Below, in pieces: positions 36,582-46,468 of a stretch of 64,000 bases of DNA. The position numbers were made by a program, and so were the translations under genes. This DNA is from an uncultured Prevotellaceae bacterium (GTDB lineage Bacteria > Bacteroidota > Bacteroidia > Bacteroidales > Bacteroidaceae), in NCBI GenBank assembly GCA_902789415.1, contig CADAOD010000006.1, positions 1 through 64,000 of the forward strand. Direction: 5' to 3'. The notes under the pieces are model-generated. The model did not search any database and was not told the origin of the DNA. It was given only the letters and a program-made list of their open reading frames with translations. How positions within the stretch are numbered: the stretch's first letter is position 1; each line of letters opens with the position of its first letter.

Positions 36582-37529
36582 TTATCCTAACAGCTTTCGT
36601 GTATCCTCCAGTATCTGCAAGAGCTCATCCATCTTTTCAGCTCGCAGCATGGCGATACGGGTCTGTCGGAAATCGGGTATTCCTTTAAATATAGGTGTAG
36701 CAGCGAGGTGTCTTCTGGTATGGAGGATGCCTCGTTTCTCGTCTATACGCTCCACGTTGATACGTAGCAACTCTTCAAGGATGTCCAGTTTCTGATTAAA
36801 GTCGAGTTCCTCGCGACTAAAAATCCAAGGACAGCCGAAGGTGGCGCGACCAATCATGATGGCATCTACACCGTAGGTCTTAAATGCCTCGTCGGCCTCG
36901 TCAAGATTGTGAATGTCGCCATTACCTATAATAGGAATATGTATCTTGGGGTTGCGCTTCACCTCGCCAATCAGCGTCCAGTCGGCCTCGCCTGTGTACA
37001 TCTGACTGCGTGTGCGGCCGTGAATGGTCAGCGCTTTAATGCCACAATCCTGCAGCTGTTCGGCCAACTCGGTGATGATGAGCTGTTCGTGGTTCCAACC
37101 CAAGCGGGTTTTAACTGTTACGGGCAACTTAACGGCATCAACCACCTTGCTGGTAATCTTCAGCATTTTTGGTATGTTCTGCAGCATGCCTGCGCCAGCG
37201 CCCTTACCTGCCACCTTTTTTACAGGACAGCCGAAGTTAATGTCGATCAGATCCGGACCGGCTTGTTCTACGATTTTGGCCGCCTCTACCATCGCCTCTA
37301 CGTCGCGTCCGTAAATCTGTATGCCTACAGGGCGCTCAGTATCGCTGATAGTCAGCTTCGAGATGGTAGATTTTACATCGCGTATCAGCGCCTCGGCGCT
37401 TACAAACTCTGTATACACCATTGCGGCTCCAAACCGCTTGCAAAGCAGTCTGAAACCAATATCAGTCACATCCTCCATCGGTGCCAAAAACACCGGGTTT
37501 TGTCCAAATTCTATATCGCCTATCTTCAT
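36582..37529 (-). CDS. dus: tRNA-dihydrouridine synthase (DusB-like)
   Basis: The protein has 315 aa from ATG 37529 (MKIGDIEFGQNPVFLAPMED). The longer frame to 37550 would include its own promoter box. It reduces uridine to dihydrouridine in tRNA with FMN/NADPH. The TIM-barrel motif FLAPMEDVTDIGFRLLCKRF is near 14-33. The catalytic cysteine is in INFGCPVKKVAGKGAGAGML near 96, and the phosphate-binding HGRTRSQMYTGEADW near 168. The -7 box TAACTTTG (37538-37545) leaves only 8 nt to the ATG. Confidence 0.95.
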   Translation of the reverse strand: MKIGDIEFGQNPVFLAPMEDVTDIGFRLLCKRFGAAMVYTEFVSAEALIRDVKSTISKLTISDTERPVGIQIYGRDVEAMVEAAKIVEQAGPDLIDINFGCPVKKVAGKGAGAGMLQNIPKMLKITSKVVDAVKLPVTVKTRLGWNHEQLIITELAEQLQDCGIKALTIHGRTRSQMYTGEADWTLIGEVKRNPKIHIPIIGNGDIHNLDEADEAFKTYGVDAIMIGRATFGCPWIFSREELDFNQKLDILEELLRINVERIDEKRGILHTRRHLAATPIFKGIPDFRQTRIAMLRAEKMDELLQILEDTRKLLG

Positions 37530-37537
37530 TTCGGGTG

Positions 37538-37545
37538 CAAAGTTA
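37538..37545 (-). promoter_or_regulatory. -7 box of dus, very close to the ATG
   Basis: Minus-strand TAACTTTG ends 8 nt before the dus start codon, predicting a near-leaderless mRNA, as also seen for ruvB. Confidence 0.6.
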
Positions 37546-37564
37546 CGCATTTTTTCTGATATTA

Positions 37565-37596
37565 TTTGGTTGATTGCAAATAATCATGTACTTTTG
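37565..37596 (+). promoter_or_regulatory. Promoter of the DUF2851-dprA pair
   Basis: TTTG (37565-37568) and TACTTTTG (37589-37596) are separated by 20 nt, a full consensus match, 34 nt before the ATG at 37631. Confidence 0.8.
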
Positions 37597-37630
37597 TACG
37601 CAAAATTTTTACTTATAGCTAAATAATCAG

Positions 37631-38926
37631 ATGGAACAGTTACTCCACTACACCTGGAAACTGAAGCTCTTTCCGCTGAAGGAGTTGTATACAAGCGATG
37701 GCATGCTTGTAGAGGTGATTGATCCCGGCAAACATAACAACGATGCCGGGCCCGATTTTGTGAATGCCAAAATACGTATTAACGGCACCGTGTGGGCAGG
37801 TAATGTTGAGATACACGATAAGTCGAGCGACTGGTATCTGCATGGTCACGATAAAAACAGCGATTACGATAACGTGATACTGCATGTGGCCAAAGTGCTT
37901 GATACCGAGGTGATGAAAAGCAACGGTCAGTACGTGCCTCAGTTGCAGCTTGATGTGCCACAACATGTGCAGGAACATTACGATGAATTGCGCCGAACCG
38001 AGGAGTATCCTGCCTGTTATAAGGTGATACCCCATTTGCCTTCGCTAACGGTACATTCGTGGATGGCAGCCCTGCAAACAGAACGATTGGAACGCAAAAC
38101 AGCTGATATCCGAAAGCGTGTGGAGCGATGCAATGGCTCGTGGGAGGATGCTTATTTTGCCACGCTGGCCCGCAACTATGGTTTTGGTATCAACGGCGAT
38201 GTGTTCGAGCAGTGGGCGCAGAACGTGCCTCTGAGCGCCGTAGCGCATCATCGCGACGATTTGTTTCAGATAGAGGCCATCTTCTTTGGTCAGGCGGGAT
38301 TGCTGGAGCTTGATGCTGTGCCCGAATGCTACCAGAAGGATGCGCTCAACGATGGCTATTTTGCCCGCTTGCGCAACGAGTACCAGTACCTGGCGCATAA
38401 GTTCTCGATGAAACCGATTGATTTCAGACTGTGGCGATTTTTGCGATTGCGCCCGCAGAACTTTCCGCACATCCGTTTGGCGCAGTTGGCAAACCTATAT
38501 TACCTGCAGAAGGCCGGACTGAGTCAGATGATAGCGTGCGACACCCTCGATGAGCTCCGGCAGGTGCTCAGCTCGCAGGTTACGCCTTATTGGGAAACCC
38601 ATTATACCTTTGGCTCTGAGAGTGCTAAGAACCAGAAACATCTGTCGCTGGGCTCTATCAATCTGCTCATGATTAATACCGCCATCCCCATGCTGTTTGC
38701 CTATGGCAGGCACCAGTCGAAAGAGGTGCTATGCGATAGAGCTTTCGAGTTTCTTGAGCAGCTAAAGGCCGAGAACAACCACATTATCCGCATGTGGCAG
38801 CAGGTGGGACTGCCGGTAAAAACGGCAGGCGACTCGCAGGCGCTCATTCAACTTAAAAAAGAGTATTGCGACAAGAAGGACTGCTTGCGCTGCCGCTTTG
38901 GTTACGAATACTTAAAACGTAAATAA
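37631..38926 (+). CDS. DUF2851 family protein
   Basis: The protein has 431 aa. The N-terminal ~100 residues carry the conserved DUF2851 core (VIDPGKHNNDAGPDFVNAKI near 29-48 and WAGNVEIHDKSSDWYLHGHD near 56-75), which resembles a nuclease-like D/E-x-K fold in spacing, but that is only an impression. The C-terminus ends in a cysteine cluster (YCDKKDCLRCRFGYEYLK) that could bind metal. It is the promoter-proximal partner of dprA (5 nt gap). Function unknown; the DprA neighbour hints at DNA processing. Confidence 0.85.
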   Translation: MEQLLHYTWKLKLFPLKELYTSDGMLVEVIDPGKHNNDAGPDFVNAKIRINGTVWAGNVEIHDKSSDWYLHGHDKNSDYDNVILHVAKVLDTEVMKSNGQYVPQLQLDVPQHVQEHYDELRRTEEYPACYKVIPHLPSLTVHSWMAALQTERLERKTADIRKRVERCNGSWEDAYFATLARNYGFGINGDVFEQWAQNVPLSAVAHHRDDLFQIEAIFFGQAGLLELDAVPECYQKDALNDGYFARLRNEYQYLAHKFSMKPIDFRLWRFLRLRPQNFPHIRLAQLANLYYLQKAGLSQMIACDTLDELRQVLSSQVTPYWETHYTFGSESAKNQKHLSLGSINLLMINTAIPMLFAYGRHQSKEVLCDRAFEFLEQLKAENNHIIRMWQQVGLPVKTAGDSQALIQLKKEYCDKKDCLRCRFGYEYLKRK

Positions 38927-38931
38927 CATCT

Positions 38932-40056
38932 ATGAATCAGGAGATATTCTATGCAATGGCGCTAACACGCCTCACTAACTTTAATTTTCAGCAGGCCTTA
39001 GAGATGTACAAAGCTGCTGGCAGTGCCCAGCGACTATACGAACACCGTAACGATATTGGCGACTTGATTGAAGGCTGCACGCCACGCCTGATAGCTGCTC
39101 TGAAGGATTGGGGCGATGCGATGAAACGGGCCGAATTTGAGTTGCAGTATATGGAGGAACACCAAATTCGCGCCATTACGCTGATTGACGATGATTATCC
39201 GCAGCGCATGCTTGAGTGCCCTGATGCGCCGCTGGTGATGTACTATAAGGGTAATGCCGATTTGAATCAGCAACGTATCATCAGCATTGTAGGTACGCGC
39301 CACATGACGACTTATGGCGAAGATATCATCCGTAAGTTTACAGCCGAGTTGCACGAGATGTGTCCCAACGTGTTGATAGTAAGCGGTTTGGCTTATGGTG
39401 TAGATATCTGTGCCCATCGCAACGCGCTCCAGAACGGTTACCAAACCTTGGGCGTTTTGGCTCACGGATTAGACCAGATTTACCCTTATCATCATCGCGA
39501 CACAGCGGCTGAGATGACGGCTCATGGCGGACTGCTTACTGAGTTTATGACCCAGACTAATGCCGATAAGGTAAACTTTGTGCGCCGAAACCGTATTGTG
39601 GCAGGTTGTGCCGATGCTACCATTGTGATTGAGAGTGCCGCCAAAGGTGGCAGTTTGATAACAGCCGATATAGCACAGAGCTACAATCGCCCCGTATTTG
39701 CGTTCCCAGGCAATGTGGGTCGACCATTCTCCGAGGGTTGCAACCATCTGGTTCGCGATAAGGCTGCCGAGTTGATTACCAGCGCTGCCGATTTTGTTGA
39801 GGCTATGGGATGGCAGGACGATGCTATCCGCCAGCAGGCTTTGGCAAGTGGTATAGAGCGCCAACTGTTCCCTGAGCTATCGGCCGAAGAACAGAAAATC
39901 GTAGATTTGCTGCAGCAAACCAACGATCTCCAGATAAATGTATTGAGTGTGCACGCAGACCTCTCTATCAGTCAGGTTACTGCGTTGCTCTTCCAACTCG
40001 AAATGAAAGGCGTGGTAAAGGCTCTGGCTGGTGGCATGTATCACCTTATTTTGTAG
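38932..40056 (+). CDS. dprA: DNA processing protein DprA
   Basis: The protein has 374 aa. It loads RecA on incoming single-stranded DNA during transformation. The Rossmann core includes IISIVGTRHMTTYGEDIIRK (near 115-134), VSGLAYGVDICAHRNAL near 150, NFVRRNRIVAGCADATIVIE near 215 and RPVFAFPGNVGRPFSEGCNH near 252. The C-terminal winged helix (SISQVTALLFQLEMKGVVKA) is present. The convergent DUF2520 gene overlaps its 3' end by 11 nt. Confidence 0.95.
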   Translation: MNQEIFYAMALTRLTNFNFQQALEMYKAAGSAQRLYEHRNDIGDLIEGCTPRLIAALKDWGDAMKRAEFELQYMEEHQIRAITLIDDDYPQRMLECPDAPLVMYYKGNADLNQQRIISIVGTRHMTTYGEDIIRKFTAELHEMCPNVLIVSGLAYGVDICAHRNALQNGYQTLGVLAHGLDQIYPYHHRDTAAEMTAHGGLLTEFMTQTNADKVNFVRRNRIVAGCADATIVIESAAKGGSLITADIAQSYNRPVFAFPGNVGRPFSEGCNHLVRDKAAELITSAADFVEAMGWQDDAIRQQALASGIERQLFPELSAEEQKIVDLLQQTNDLQINVLSVHADLSISQVTALLFQLEMKGVVKALAGGMYHLIL

Positions 40057-40816
40057 CATCCTCGTGAATGCTCTCGGCCATCAGCTTATAGATTTGCTTG
40101 GTGCGTTCGTTGTTCAGCAAGTCCATCTGCATCTGCATCACGCCTGTATCCCAACGCATCATCGGACCTGTCTGTGCCTGTTTTGGGTTCAGCGTGGCCA
40201 CTTTTCGTGCCGTTTCATCGATTAGCGGCAGAAAAAGCTTAAAATCCATCTGCTCCTCTTCCAGCACCTTTTCGGCCAGTCGGTAGCAGTGGTTAGTAAA
40301 GTTGCAGGCCAGCACGGCAGCTAAGTGCAGCTTTTTGCGCTGTGCCGATGTGGCTGGTACCACATTCTGCGATACACTCTCGGCCAATGTGCGGATGGTG
40401 GCTAATGTGGCATCGTCCGAAGCCTCGATAAAACAGGGTATCGGCTTGAAATCCACCTGCTTGTTCTTCGAGAATGTTTGCATGGGGTATAGCACGCCGT
40501 AATGCTTGGCGTGTGGCTGCAGCACCTGCATGGCTATACTGCCCGCTGTGTGCAGTACGATGGCGTTTTGCGCCTTACGACCTACCTTTTCGGCCAGCGC
40601 GCTGATGGCGTCGTCCTTTACTGAGATGATGTACACATCGGCATTTTCGCTGATTTCATCGATGTTGGTGGTGTAGGGGCACCCCAACTTGGTGGCCAAC
40701 TCGCTGGCGTGCTCGGTAGTGCGGCTGTAAACCTGCTCTATCTGCTGCCCTGCCTGGCTAAGTGCCAACGATAAATGAGTGGCCAAATTTCCTGATCCTA
40801 CGATTACTATCTTCAT
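40046..40816 (-). CDS. DUF2520/Rossmann-like NAD(P)-binding oxidoreductase
   Basis: The protein has 256 aa. The N-terminal dinucleotide-binding fold starts with KIVIVGSGNLATHLSLALSQ (GxGxxA). The C-terminal DUF2520 domain contains HLAAVLACNFTNHCYRLAEK near 164-183. The organisation resembles F420/NADP-dependent oxidoreductases and ketopantoate-reductase-like dehydrogenases, but the substrate is unknown. -7 box TACCTTTG at 40825-40832 (minus), with a very short leader of about 8 nt. Divergent from the M16 protease. Confidence 0.88.
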   Translation of the reverse strand: MKIVIVGSGNLATHLSLALSQAGQQIEQVYSRTTEHASELATKLGCPYTTNIDEISENADVYIISVKDDAISALAEKVGRKAQNAIVLHTAGSIAMQVLQPHAKHYGVLYPMQTFSKNKQVDFKPIPCFIEASDDATLATIRTLAESVSQNVVPATSAQRKKLHLAAVLACNFTNHCYRLAEKVLEEEQMDFKLFLPLIDETARKVATLNPKQAQTGPMMRWDTGVMQMQMDLLNNERTKQIYKLMAESIHEDATK

Positions 40817-40885
40817 AATGGCTGCAAAGGTACAAAAAATAATTAACTTTTGTAGTGAAAATTCTTTTTACTCGATAAAAAACAC

Positions 40886-40893
40886 TATTTTTG
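40886..40893 (+). promoter_or_regulatory. -7 box of the M16 protease gene
   Basis: TATTTTTG lies 32 nt before the ATG at 40926. No clear -33 TTTG was seen at the usual distance. Confidence 0.5.
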
Positions 40894-40925
40894 CACCAGA
40901 AATCTAATCACAACTAAAAAGACGT

Positions 40926-43793
40926 ATGAAAAGAACTGCATTATCCATTTTCGCATGCGTGGTTGCACTTACAGCAACGGCGCAGCTCCAGGTAAAGGAG
41001 TTTAAACTAAGCAATGGCATGACCGTTTGGGTTAACGCCGACCACTCGCAGCCTAAGGTGTTTGGTGCCGTAGTGGTAAGGGCGGGTGCCAAGGATTGTC
41101 CTAACACAGGTATCGCACACTACTTTGAACACATTATGTTTAAGGGTACCGACCGCTTGGGTACAACTGATTACGCTGCCGAAAAGCCCTTGCTGGACAG
41201 CATTTCGGCCCAGTACGACCTGCTGTCGCAGACTGAGGACGAGGCTGAGCGAAAGCAGATTCAGCAACACATTAACCAGTTGAGCGTTAAAGCTGCCGAC
41301 TATGTGATACCTAACGAGTTTAACCGCCTGATATCAAAGTATGGCGGTAGCGGTTTGAATGCGGGTACGGGCTACGATATGACCTACTATCACAACGAGT
41401 TTCTGCCCCAATTCATCGAGCAGTGGTGCTGGCTTAACTCCGAGCGACTGATGACCCCCGTGTATCGCGGATTCCAGGGCGAATTGGAGAATGTGTACGA
41501 AGAGAAGAACCGCTCGGCCGATGGAATGGGCGATGCTATGGAGAAAGTGATGGGTGCTGTGTTCAAGACTCAGCCTTATGCCTATCCTATCATTGGTTCA
41601 ACCGAGAGTTTAAAGAACCCACGCCTGTCGGATATGGCCGAATTCTATAAAAAGTACTATGTGGCCTCGAATATGGGTCTGGTGCTTTGTGGCGATATAG
41701 AGCCTACCGACGAGCTGATGGCTCTGTTGGAAAAGACGTTTGGTCGCGTGCAAACGGGCCCTGTGCCACAGCGTGGTTATAGTCCTATGCCTGATATCCA
41801 ATCCGGTGAGCGTCAGGAGGTTATATTACCTATTCCGCTTATTGGTGCAGAGGTGATGGTATTCAAGGGGGCTACCGATTACGAGCCCGATGCTAACGCT
41901 TTGGAACTGGCCAACGGCTTGCTCTCGAACGGCAAAGCAGGTCTGCTCGACTCGCTGATGAACGAGCATAAGGTAATGGCATCATTCGCCCTGAACGTTG
42001 GCTTCGACGATGCCGCTGGTACAGCCGTGCTCATCATCCCCAAACTGTTTGGAAAGATGAAAACAGCCGAAGGACGCGTGATGGAGCAGATTAAGCAGGT
42101 GATGGCTGGTAACTTTAGCGATGCACAGTTGGAAGCCCTGAAACAAGAGGAGGTGATGAGTGCCGAGAAGAATCTGGAAACCATCGACAGTCGTTCGGAA
42201 CTGCTGATAGACCTGTTCTCGAAGGGTAAGACCTGGCAGGATGCGCTCGATAAAATCGAGAGAATTAAGCGCCTTACCAAGGCCGATGTAGTAGCAGCCG
42301 CCAAGAAGTACTACGGCGCCAACTACGTAACGCTGGTAAAAAAGTACGGCACACCTAAGAAGGAAACGCTGAAACAGCCTGGCTACAAGCCCATTCAGCC
42401 AAAGAATACCGACGCCAAGTCGGCCTTTGCCCGCCAGCTGGAACAGATACCTGTAAAACAGACCGAAATTTGTACCGTTGACTTGCAGACGGCTGTAGAT
42501 ACCAAGCAGCTGAGTGATCATGCCACCTTGTATTATAAGAAGAATCTTATCAACGATATCTTTACGTTTAATCTGCGATTCAAGGAGGGCAAGCTGCACA
42601 CGCCAGCACTCGGCGTACTGAGCTCGTATCTCTCGGCCCTGGGTACCGATTCGCTCAAGAAACAGCAGCTGGAGAAAGCTTGGCAGCAGATAAACACCAC
42701 GATGGAAATTAACGCTGGTAACAACACATTTGTGTTCACGCTTACTGGTCCTGATAAGCAGTTCGAACCCGCCCTCAACTTGTTGGCCCACTTCTTGTGC
42801 TCGGCTAAGGGCGATGATGAGGCTCTTGATGAGGCTAAAGATGATGATAAGGTAACGCGCAAGAGCTTTGGCAAGCAGAAGGACGATGTGCTAACCCCTA
42901 TGTGCGAATATGTGATGTATGGCAGCAAATCTACCTATCTTAACCAGTTGAGTAAGAGCGAGATAAAAGCGCTTAAGAACGATGATTTGCTAAACTTGTT
43001 CCGCGAGGTTCAGCAGTACGATTGCGAGCTGCTTTATTGTGGTACCAAGACTATCGACGAGGTGGCTGCTGTAGCACAGCAGGCCTTGCCACTCAGCCAG
43101 TGCACCCGCAAGGCTGTTGACACCTTCCGCCCATTGCAGCAGTACGCCGAGCCTACGGTTTTCTTCTATAACGTGCCAAAGTCGCGCCAGAACTATGTGA
43201 TAAGTTTCGATGCTATCAGTCCGCTATCAACAGCTCTCGATCGCGCCAAACTGTCGCTCTTCGGCGAGTATTTCGGCGGCAGCATGTCGTCGGTACTCTT
43301 CCAGAACGTTCGCGAGTTCCGTTCGCTGGCCTACAGCACCAGCGGTCGTGCTTTTACCACCAGTCTGGCCAAGTATCCCGATGCTGTTCTGGGCTACATC
43401 ACAGCCACAGGCACCCAGGCCGATAAGACGATGGAGGCCCTTGCTACCGTAGATTCGCTGCTGCGCCAGATGCCGATGAAGGAGAACAACCTTGATGCCG
43501 CCCGCCAGAGCGTGCTCAACGAGATACAGGCCAGCTATCCCGCCTTCCGCAATATGCCGGCCTACGTGGCCAATCAGCGTATGCTGGGCAATACTGTAGA
43601 TCCCAATGCCGCCAAAGCCCGACTGCTGCCAGGCATCACAGCTCAGGACATCATCCAGTTCCACCAGCAGCACATCGCGGGCAACAACAACCGCGTGTGG
43701 ATGATTATTGGCGATAAGAAACTTACCGATATGAAAGCCCTTGAGCGCTACGGCAAGGTGGTTGAGCTTAAGAAAGAAAATGTATTTAGATAA
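40926..43793 (+). CDS. M16-family zinc metallopeptidase, secreted
   Basis: The protein has 955 aa. Residues 1-20 are a signal peptide (MKRTALSIFACVVALTATAQ). The inverted zinc motif HxxEH is in GIAHYFEHIMFKGT (near 63), with the downstream Glu in ENVYEEKNRSADGMGDAMEK near 190. It has four pitrilysin-like domains; the second half lacks the zinc motif, as usual. Acidic linker DDEALDEAKDDDKV near 625. A periplasmic peptidase is likely, possibly degrading imported peptides. Next to it, 101 nt downstream, is a TonB receptor with its own promoter. Confidence 0.93.
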   Translation: MKRTALSIFACVVALTATAQLQVKEFKLSNGMTVWVNADHSQPKVFGAVVVRAGAKDCPNTGIAHYFEHIMFKGTDRLGTTDYAAEKPLLDSISAQYDLLSQTEDEAERKQIQQHINQLSVKAADYVIPNEFNRLISKYGGSGLNAGTGYDMTYYHNEFLPQFIEQWCWLNSERLMTPVYRGFQGELENVYEEKNRSADGMGDAMEKVMGAVFKTQPYAYPIIGSTESLKNPRLSDMAEFYKKYYVASNMGLVLCGDIEPTDELMALLEKTFGRVQTGPVPQRGYSPMPDIQSGERQEVILPIPLIGAEVMVFKGATDYEPDANALELANGLLSNGKAGLLDSLMNEHKVMASFALNVGFDDAAGTAVLIIPKLFGKMKTAEGRVMEQIKQVMAGNFSDAQLEALKQEEVMSAEKNLETIDSRSELLIDLFSKGKTWQDALDKIERIKRLTKADVVAAAKKYYGANYVTLVKKYGTPKKETLKQPGYKPIQPKNTDAKSAFARQLEQIPVKQTEICTVDLQTAVDTKQLSDHATLYYKKNLINDIFTFNLRFKEGKLHTPALGVLSSYLSALGTDSLKKQQLEKAWQQINTTMEINAGNNTFVFTLTGPDKQFEPALNLLAHFLCSAKGDDEALDEAKDDDKVTRKSFGKQKDDVLTPMCEYVMYGSKSTYLNQLSKSEIKALKNDDLLNLFREVQQYDCELLYCGTKTIDEVAAVAQQALPLSQCTRKAVDTFRPLQQYAEPTVFFYNVPKSRQNYVISFDAISPLSTALDRAKLSLFGEYFGGSMSSVLFQNVREFRSLAYSTSGRAFTTSLAKYPDAVLGYITATGTQADKTMEALATVDSLLRQMPMKENNLDAARQSVLNEIQASYPAFRNMPAYVANQRMLGNTVDPNAAKARLLPGITAQDIIQFHQQHIAGNNNRVWMIIGDKKLTDMKALERYGKVVELKKENVFR

Positions 43794-43806
43794 TGTTTCC
43801 CTTATT

Positions 43807-43838
43807 TTTGCATTATATAAAAAAAAGTTGTATATTTG
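43807..43838 (+). promoter_or_regulatory. Promoter of the TonB receptor gene
   Basis: TTTG (43807-43810) and TATATTTG (43831-43838) are 20 nt apart, a full consensus promoter, 56 nt before the ATG at 43895. Confidence 0.82.
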
Positions 43839-43894
43839 CAGCGTGCATCGTGAGATGAATTTCAGAATTTATAATATCTAAAACAATTATTTTT

Positions 43895-46312
43895 ATGAGC
43901 AAAACAACGATTATTAACCTCTTGTCGTCCGCTATTTTACTTTGCGGAGCTATGAATGTGCAGGCCGAAACCCTGCGTGGAACTGTAAAAGATGCCGTTA
44001 CGGGCGAAGCGCTGATAGGTGCTACGGTAAAAATTGCAGAATTAGAGAATGCGGCTGCTGTTGCCGACATGGATGGTAACTTTACCATCAAGATAAGCAA
44101 GGGCGGACGTTACACCATCGAGACCAACTATATTGGTTACGAGCCCAGTGTGATGAAGGAAATCCTGATTTCGGGACCTAAGGAGGTAGTGCTGGAGATT
44201 GCCCTGCGCGAGAACAGCACCGAGCTGAAGGAGGTGGTAATTAAGCCTCGTGTAAACAAGGAGGCCACCGTTAACCCGTCGGTACTCACCGGTGGTGTGA
44301 TGCTCTCGATGGAAGAGGCTAGCCGATTTGCAGGCGGTTATAACGACCCGGCCCGACTGGTGATGTCGTTTGCCGGCGTATCGGGCGATGCTGGCGGTAG
44401 CGGACTCTCGATTCATGGTAATGCACCCGAGCGCATGCAGTACCGCATTGAGGGCGTTGAGGTGTTTACACCCAACCACTTTAACGATATGTGGAATGCT
44501 GGCTACGGATTGGTAAGTGCGCTGAACTCGAACGTGATTGGCAACAGCGACTTCTTTACCTCTACCTTTAATGCCAACTACAACAATGCACTGAGTGGTG
44601 TGTTTGATGTAAAGATGCGTGCGGGTAACAACTCTAAGCACGAGAATATTCTGCAGATTGGTACCGTATCCGAGGAGTTGACACTCGAAGGCCCTATCTC
44701 GCGTAAACACAACAGCAGTTATATCATTAACTACCGCTACGGATTTACATCGCTTGCAGATAAACTGAGTCTGGTTGATACAGAAGGTTCGCACATGGAC
44801 TTCCAGGATTTCTCTGTTAAACTGGTGTTCCCCACCAAGAATGCTGGTACGTTCTCGATCTTTGGAGTGGGACTGCACGATACCAATCACGACGACCCCT
44901 TAAAGCTTGAAGACTTGCACTCGGTTTACGATGCCTCGGACAACGAGAGCAAACTGACGCAGATTCTGGCTGGTGTAACGCACAAGATTCACTTTGACAA
45001 CAAGTGGACCTGGCGTACTACGGTGGCCTACAATATGCAGCACCTGAAGAGTGATATGTTCTACTATGGATTTGCACGCACTGAAAATGGTGCCATCAAG
45101 CAGCCATTGGCATACGAGGATACCAACAACCCAAAGAGTAAGATGTACCCCTTCAGCCAGCAGCAGATGAACGAAGACCGACTGGTATTCAACACAGAGC
45201 TCTCGAAGCAGGTCACCAGCAAGTGGCTCACACAGTTCGGTGGTGAATACTCGCATCGTTTCTTCAACCTCTACTACCGCTCGCACGACAAGCTCTACGA
45301 CACGGTGAACCCCATGACTGAATATACCAAGATGAAGGACAACACCGGACTGGCCAACCTGTTCTGGCATAACATCTTTAACCTGAGCGACAAGTTCAGT
45401 CTGTCAGCAGGTATCTCTGGCAACTACTTCCTGCTCTCGAAAGACCTCTCGATTGAGCCACGCGTGAGCTTCAAGTGGGAACCAAACGAGAAGAACAGTT
45501 TCTCGATGGGTTACGGTCTGCACTCAATGATTGAGAAGCTCGACGCTTACTTCTATCGCGACGGCAACGACCGTCTGGTCAACAAGGACCTGGGACTGAC
45601 CAAGGCACACCACCTGCATGCCACCTACATGCATAAGTTCAACAGCAACCTGACACTGCGCGTGAATGCCTTCTACGAGTATGGATTCGACACGCCAGTG
45701 GGCATCAACGGTAGCACCTATTGTGTGACAAACCGTTACTACAACTATACCGACGAGCCACTGGTGAACAAGGGCAATACCCGCAACTATGGCGGTGACA
45801 TCACCTTGGAGCACTACATGTCGCATGGATTCTTCGGACAGACCAACTTCTCGCTCTATAAGGCAGAGTACCGCGGACAGGATAAGGTATGGCGCAACCA
45901 GCTGTACGACCGTGGTTTCATGTTCAAGATCCTGGGCGGTAAGGAGTGGATGATTGGTAAGAACGTGTTAAACGTCAGTGCCAAGTACAGCATCCAGGGC
46001 GGTCTGCGCTATACACCGGTTGATGTGGATCAGATGCGCAACCGTGTGGAAGCTGGTATCATCGACGATAGTCCTATCTACAAGGAAGGCGAGGAATTCA
46101 CCAAGCGCTTCGATCCAACAGGTGTTGTAGATCTTACCGTGAGCTATAAGATCAACAAGCGTAAGGTGAGCCACACCATCGCTTTCGAGGGTCTGAACGT
46201 TCTGGGCGCCAAGGTGCCACAGTTCCAGCGCTTCGACCTGGGAACTCGCGATGTACGCATAGACGATGGCGGTATCGCATTCCCAAACATCTTCTACCGA
46301 CTTGATTTCTGA
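43895..46312 (+). CDS. TonB-dependent receptor with carboxypeptidase-like domain
   Basis: The protein has 805 aa. A signal peptide (~1-24) is followed by a carboxypeptidase-regulatory-like repeat (LRGTVKDAVTGEALIGATVK near 27-46), the plug (SIHGNAPERMQYRIEGVEVF near 174-193) and a 22-strand-type barrel ending NIFYRLDF with a terminal Phe. It imports an unknown ligand through the outer membrane using TonB energy. No SusD partner is adjacent, so the substrate may be a metal complex, peptide or cofactor rather than a glycan. The upstream M16 protease suggests peptides as one option. Confidence 0.92.
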   Translation: MSKTTIINLLSSAILLCGAMNVQAETLRGTVKDAVTGEALIGATVKIAELENAAAVADMDGNFTIKISKGGRYTIETNYIGYEPSVMKEILISGPKEVVLEIALRENSTELKEVVIKPRVNKEATVNPSVLTGGVMLSMEEASRFAGGYNDPARLVMSFAGVSGDAGGSGLSIHGNAPERMQYRIEGVEVFTPNHFNDMWNAGYGLVSALNSNVIGNSDFFTSTFNANYNNALSGVFDVKMRAGNNSKHENILQIGTVSEELTLEGPISRKHNSSYIINYRYGFTSLADKLSLVDTEGSHMDFQDFSVKLVFPTKNAGTFSIFGVGLHDTNHDDPLKLEDLHSVYDASDNESKLTQILAGVTHKIHFDNKWTWRTTVAYNMQHLKSDMFYYGFARTENGAIKQPLAYEDTNNPKSKMYPFSQQQMNEDRLVFNTELSKQVTSKWLTQFGGEYSHRFFNLYYRSHDKLYDTVNPMTEYTKMKDNTGLANLFWHNIFNLSDKFSLSAGISGNYFLLSKDLSIEPRVSFKWEPNEKNSFSMGYGLHSMIEKLDAYFYRDGNDRLVNKDLGLTKAHHLHATYMHKFNSNLTLRVNAFYEYGFDTPVGINGSTYCVTNRYYNYTDEPLVNKGNTRNYGGDITLEHYMSHGFFGQTNFSLYKAEYRGQDKVWRNQLYDRGFMFKILGGKEWMIGKNVLNVSAKYSIQGGLRYTPVDVDQMRNRVEAGIIDDSPIYKEGEEFTKRFDPTGVVDLTVSYKINKRKVSHTIAFEGLNVLGAKVPQFQRFDLGTRDVRIDDGGIAFPNIFYRLDF

Positions 46313-46361
46313 TCAGAGGGCAGATGCCTGCTGATCGTGTAGGGAAAACACACAGTAGAAT

Positions 46362-46396
46362 GGGGGGACTCAATCGCTGAGCCCCCCTTGCTTTTT
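46362..46396 (+). terminator. Terminator, first copy of a repeated sequence
   Basis: GGGGGG-A-CTCA, loop ATCGC, TGAG-CCCCCC, then TTGCTTTTT. It ends the TonB receptor gene. An almost identical terminator occurs at 49731-49760. Confidence 0.9.
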
Positions 46397-46468
46397 GGTT
46401 ATGAAAATAAAAACGTGCAGCCGTTTCCCTACCAAGCGATAGGGGAATCCCCATTTTTGAAAAGGGCA

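Noticed and set aside
41982..42791. Minus-strand 269-aa frame within the M16 gene
   Set aside because: Antisense to a well-supported metallopeptidase with no promoter or domain.
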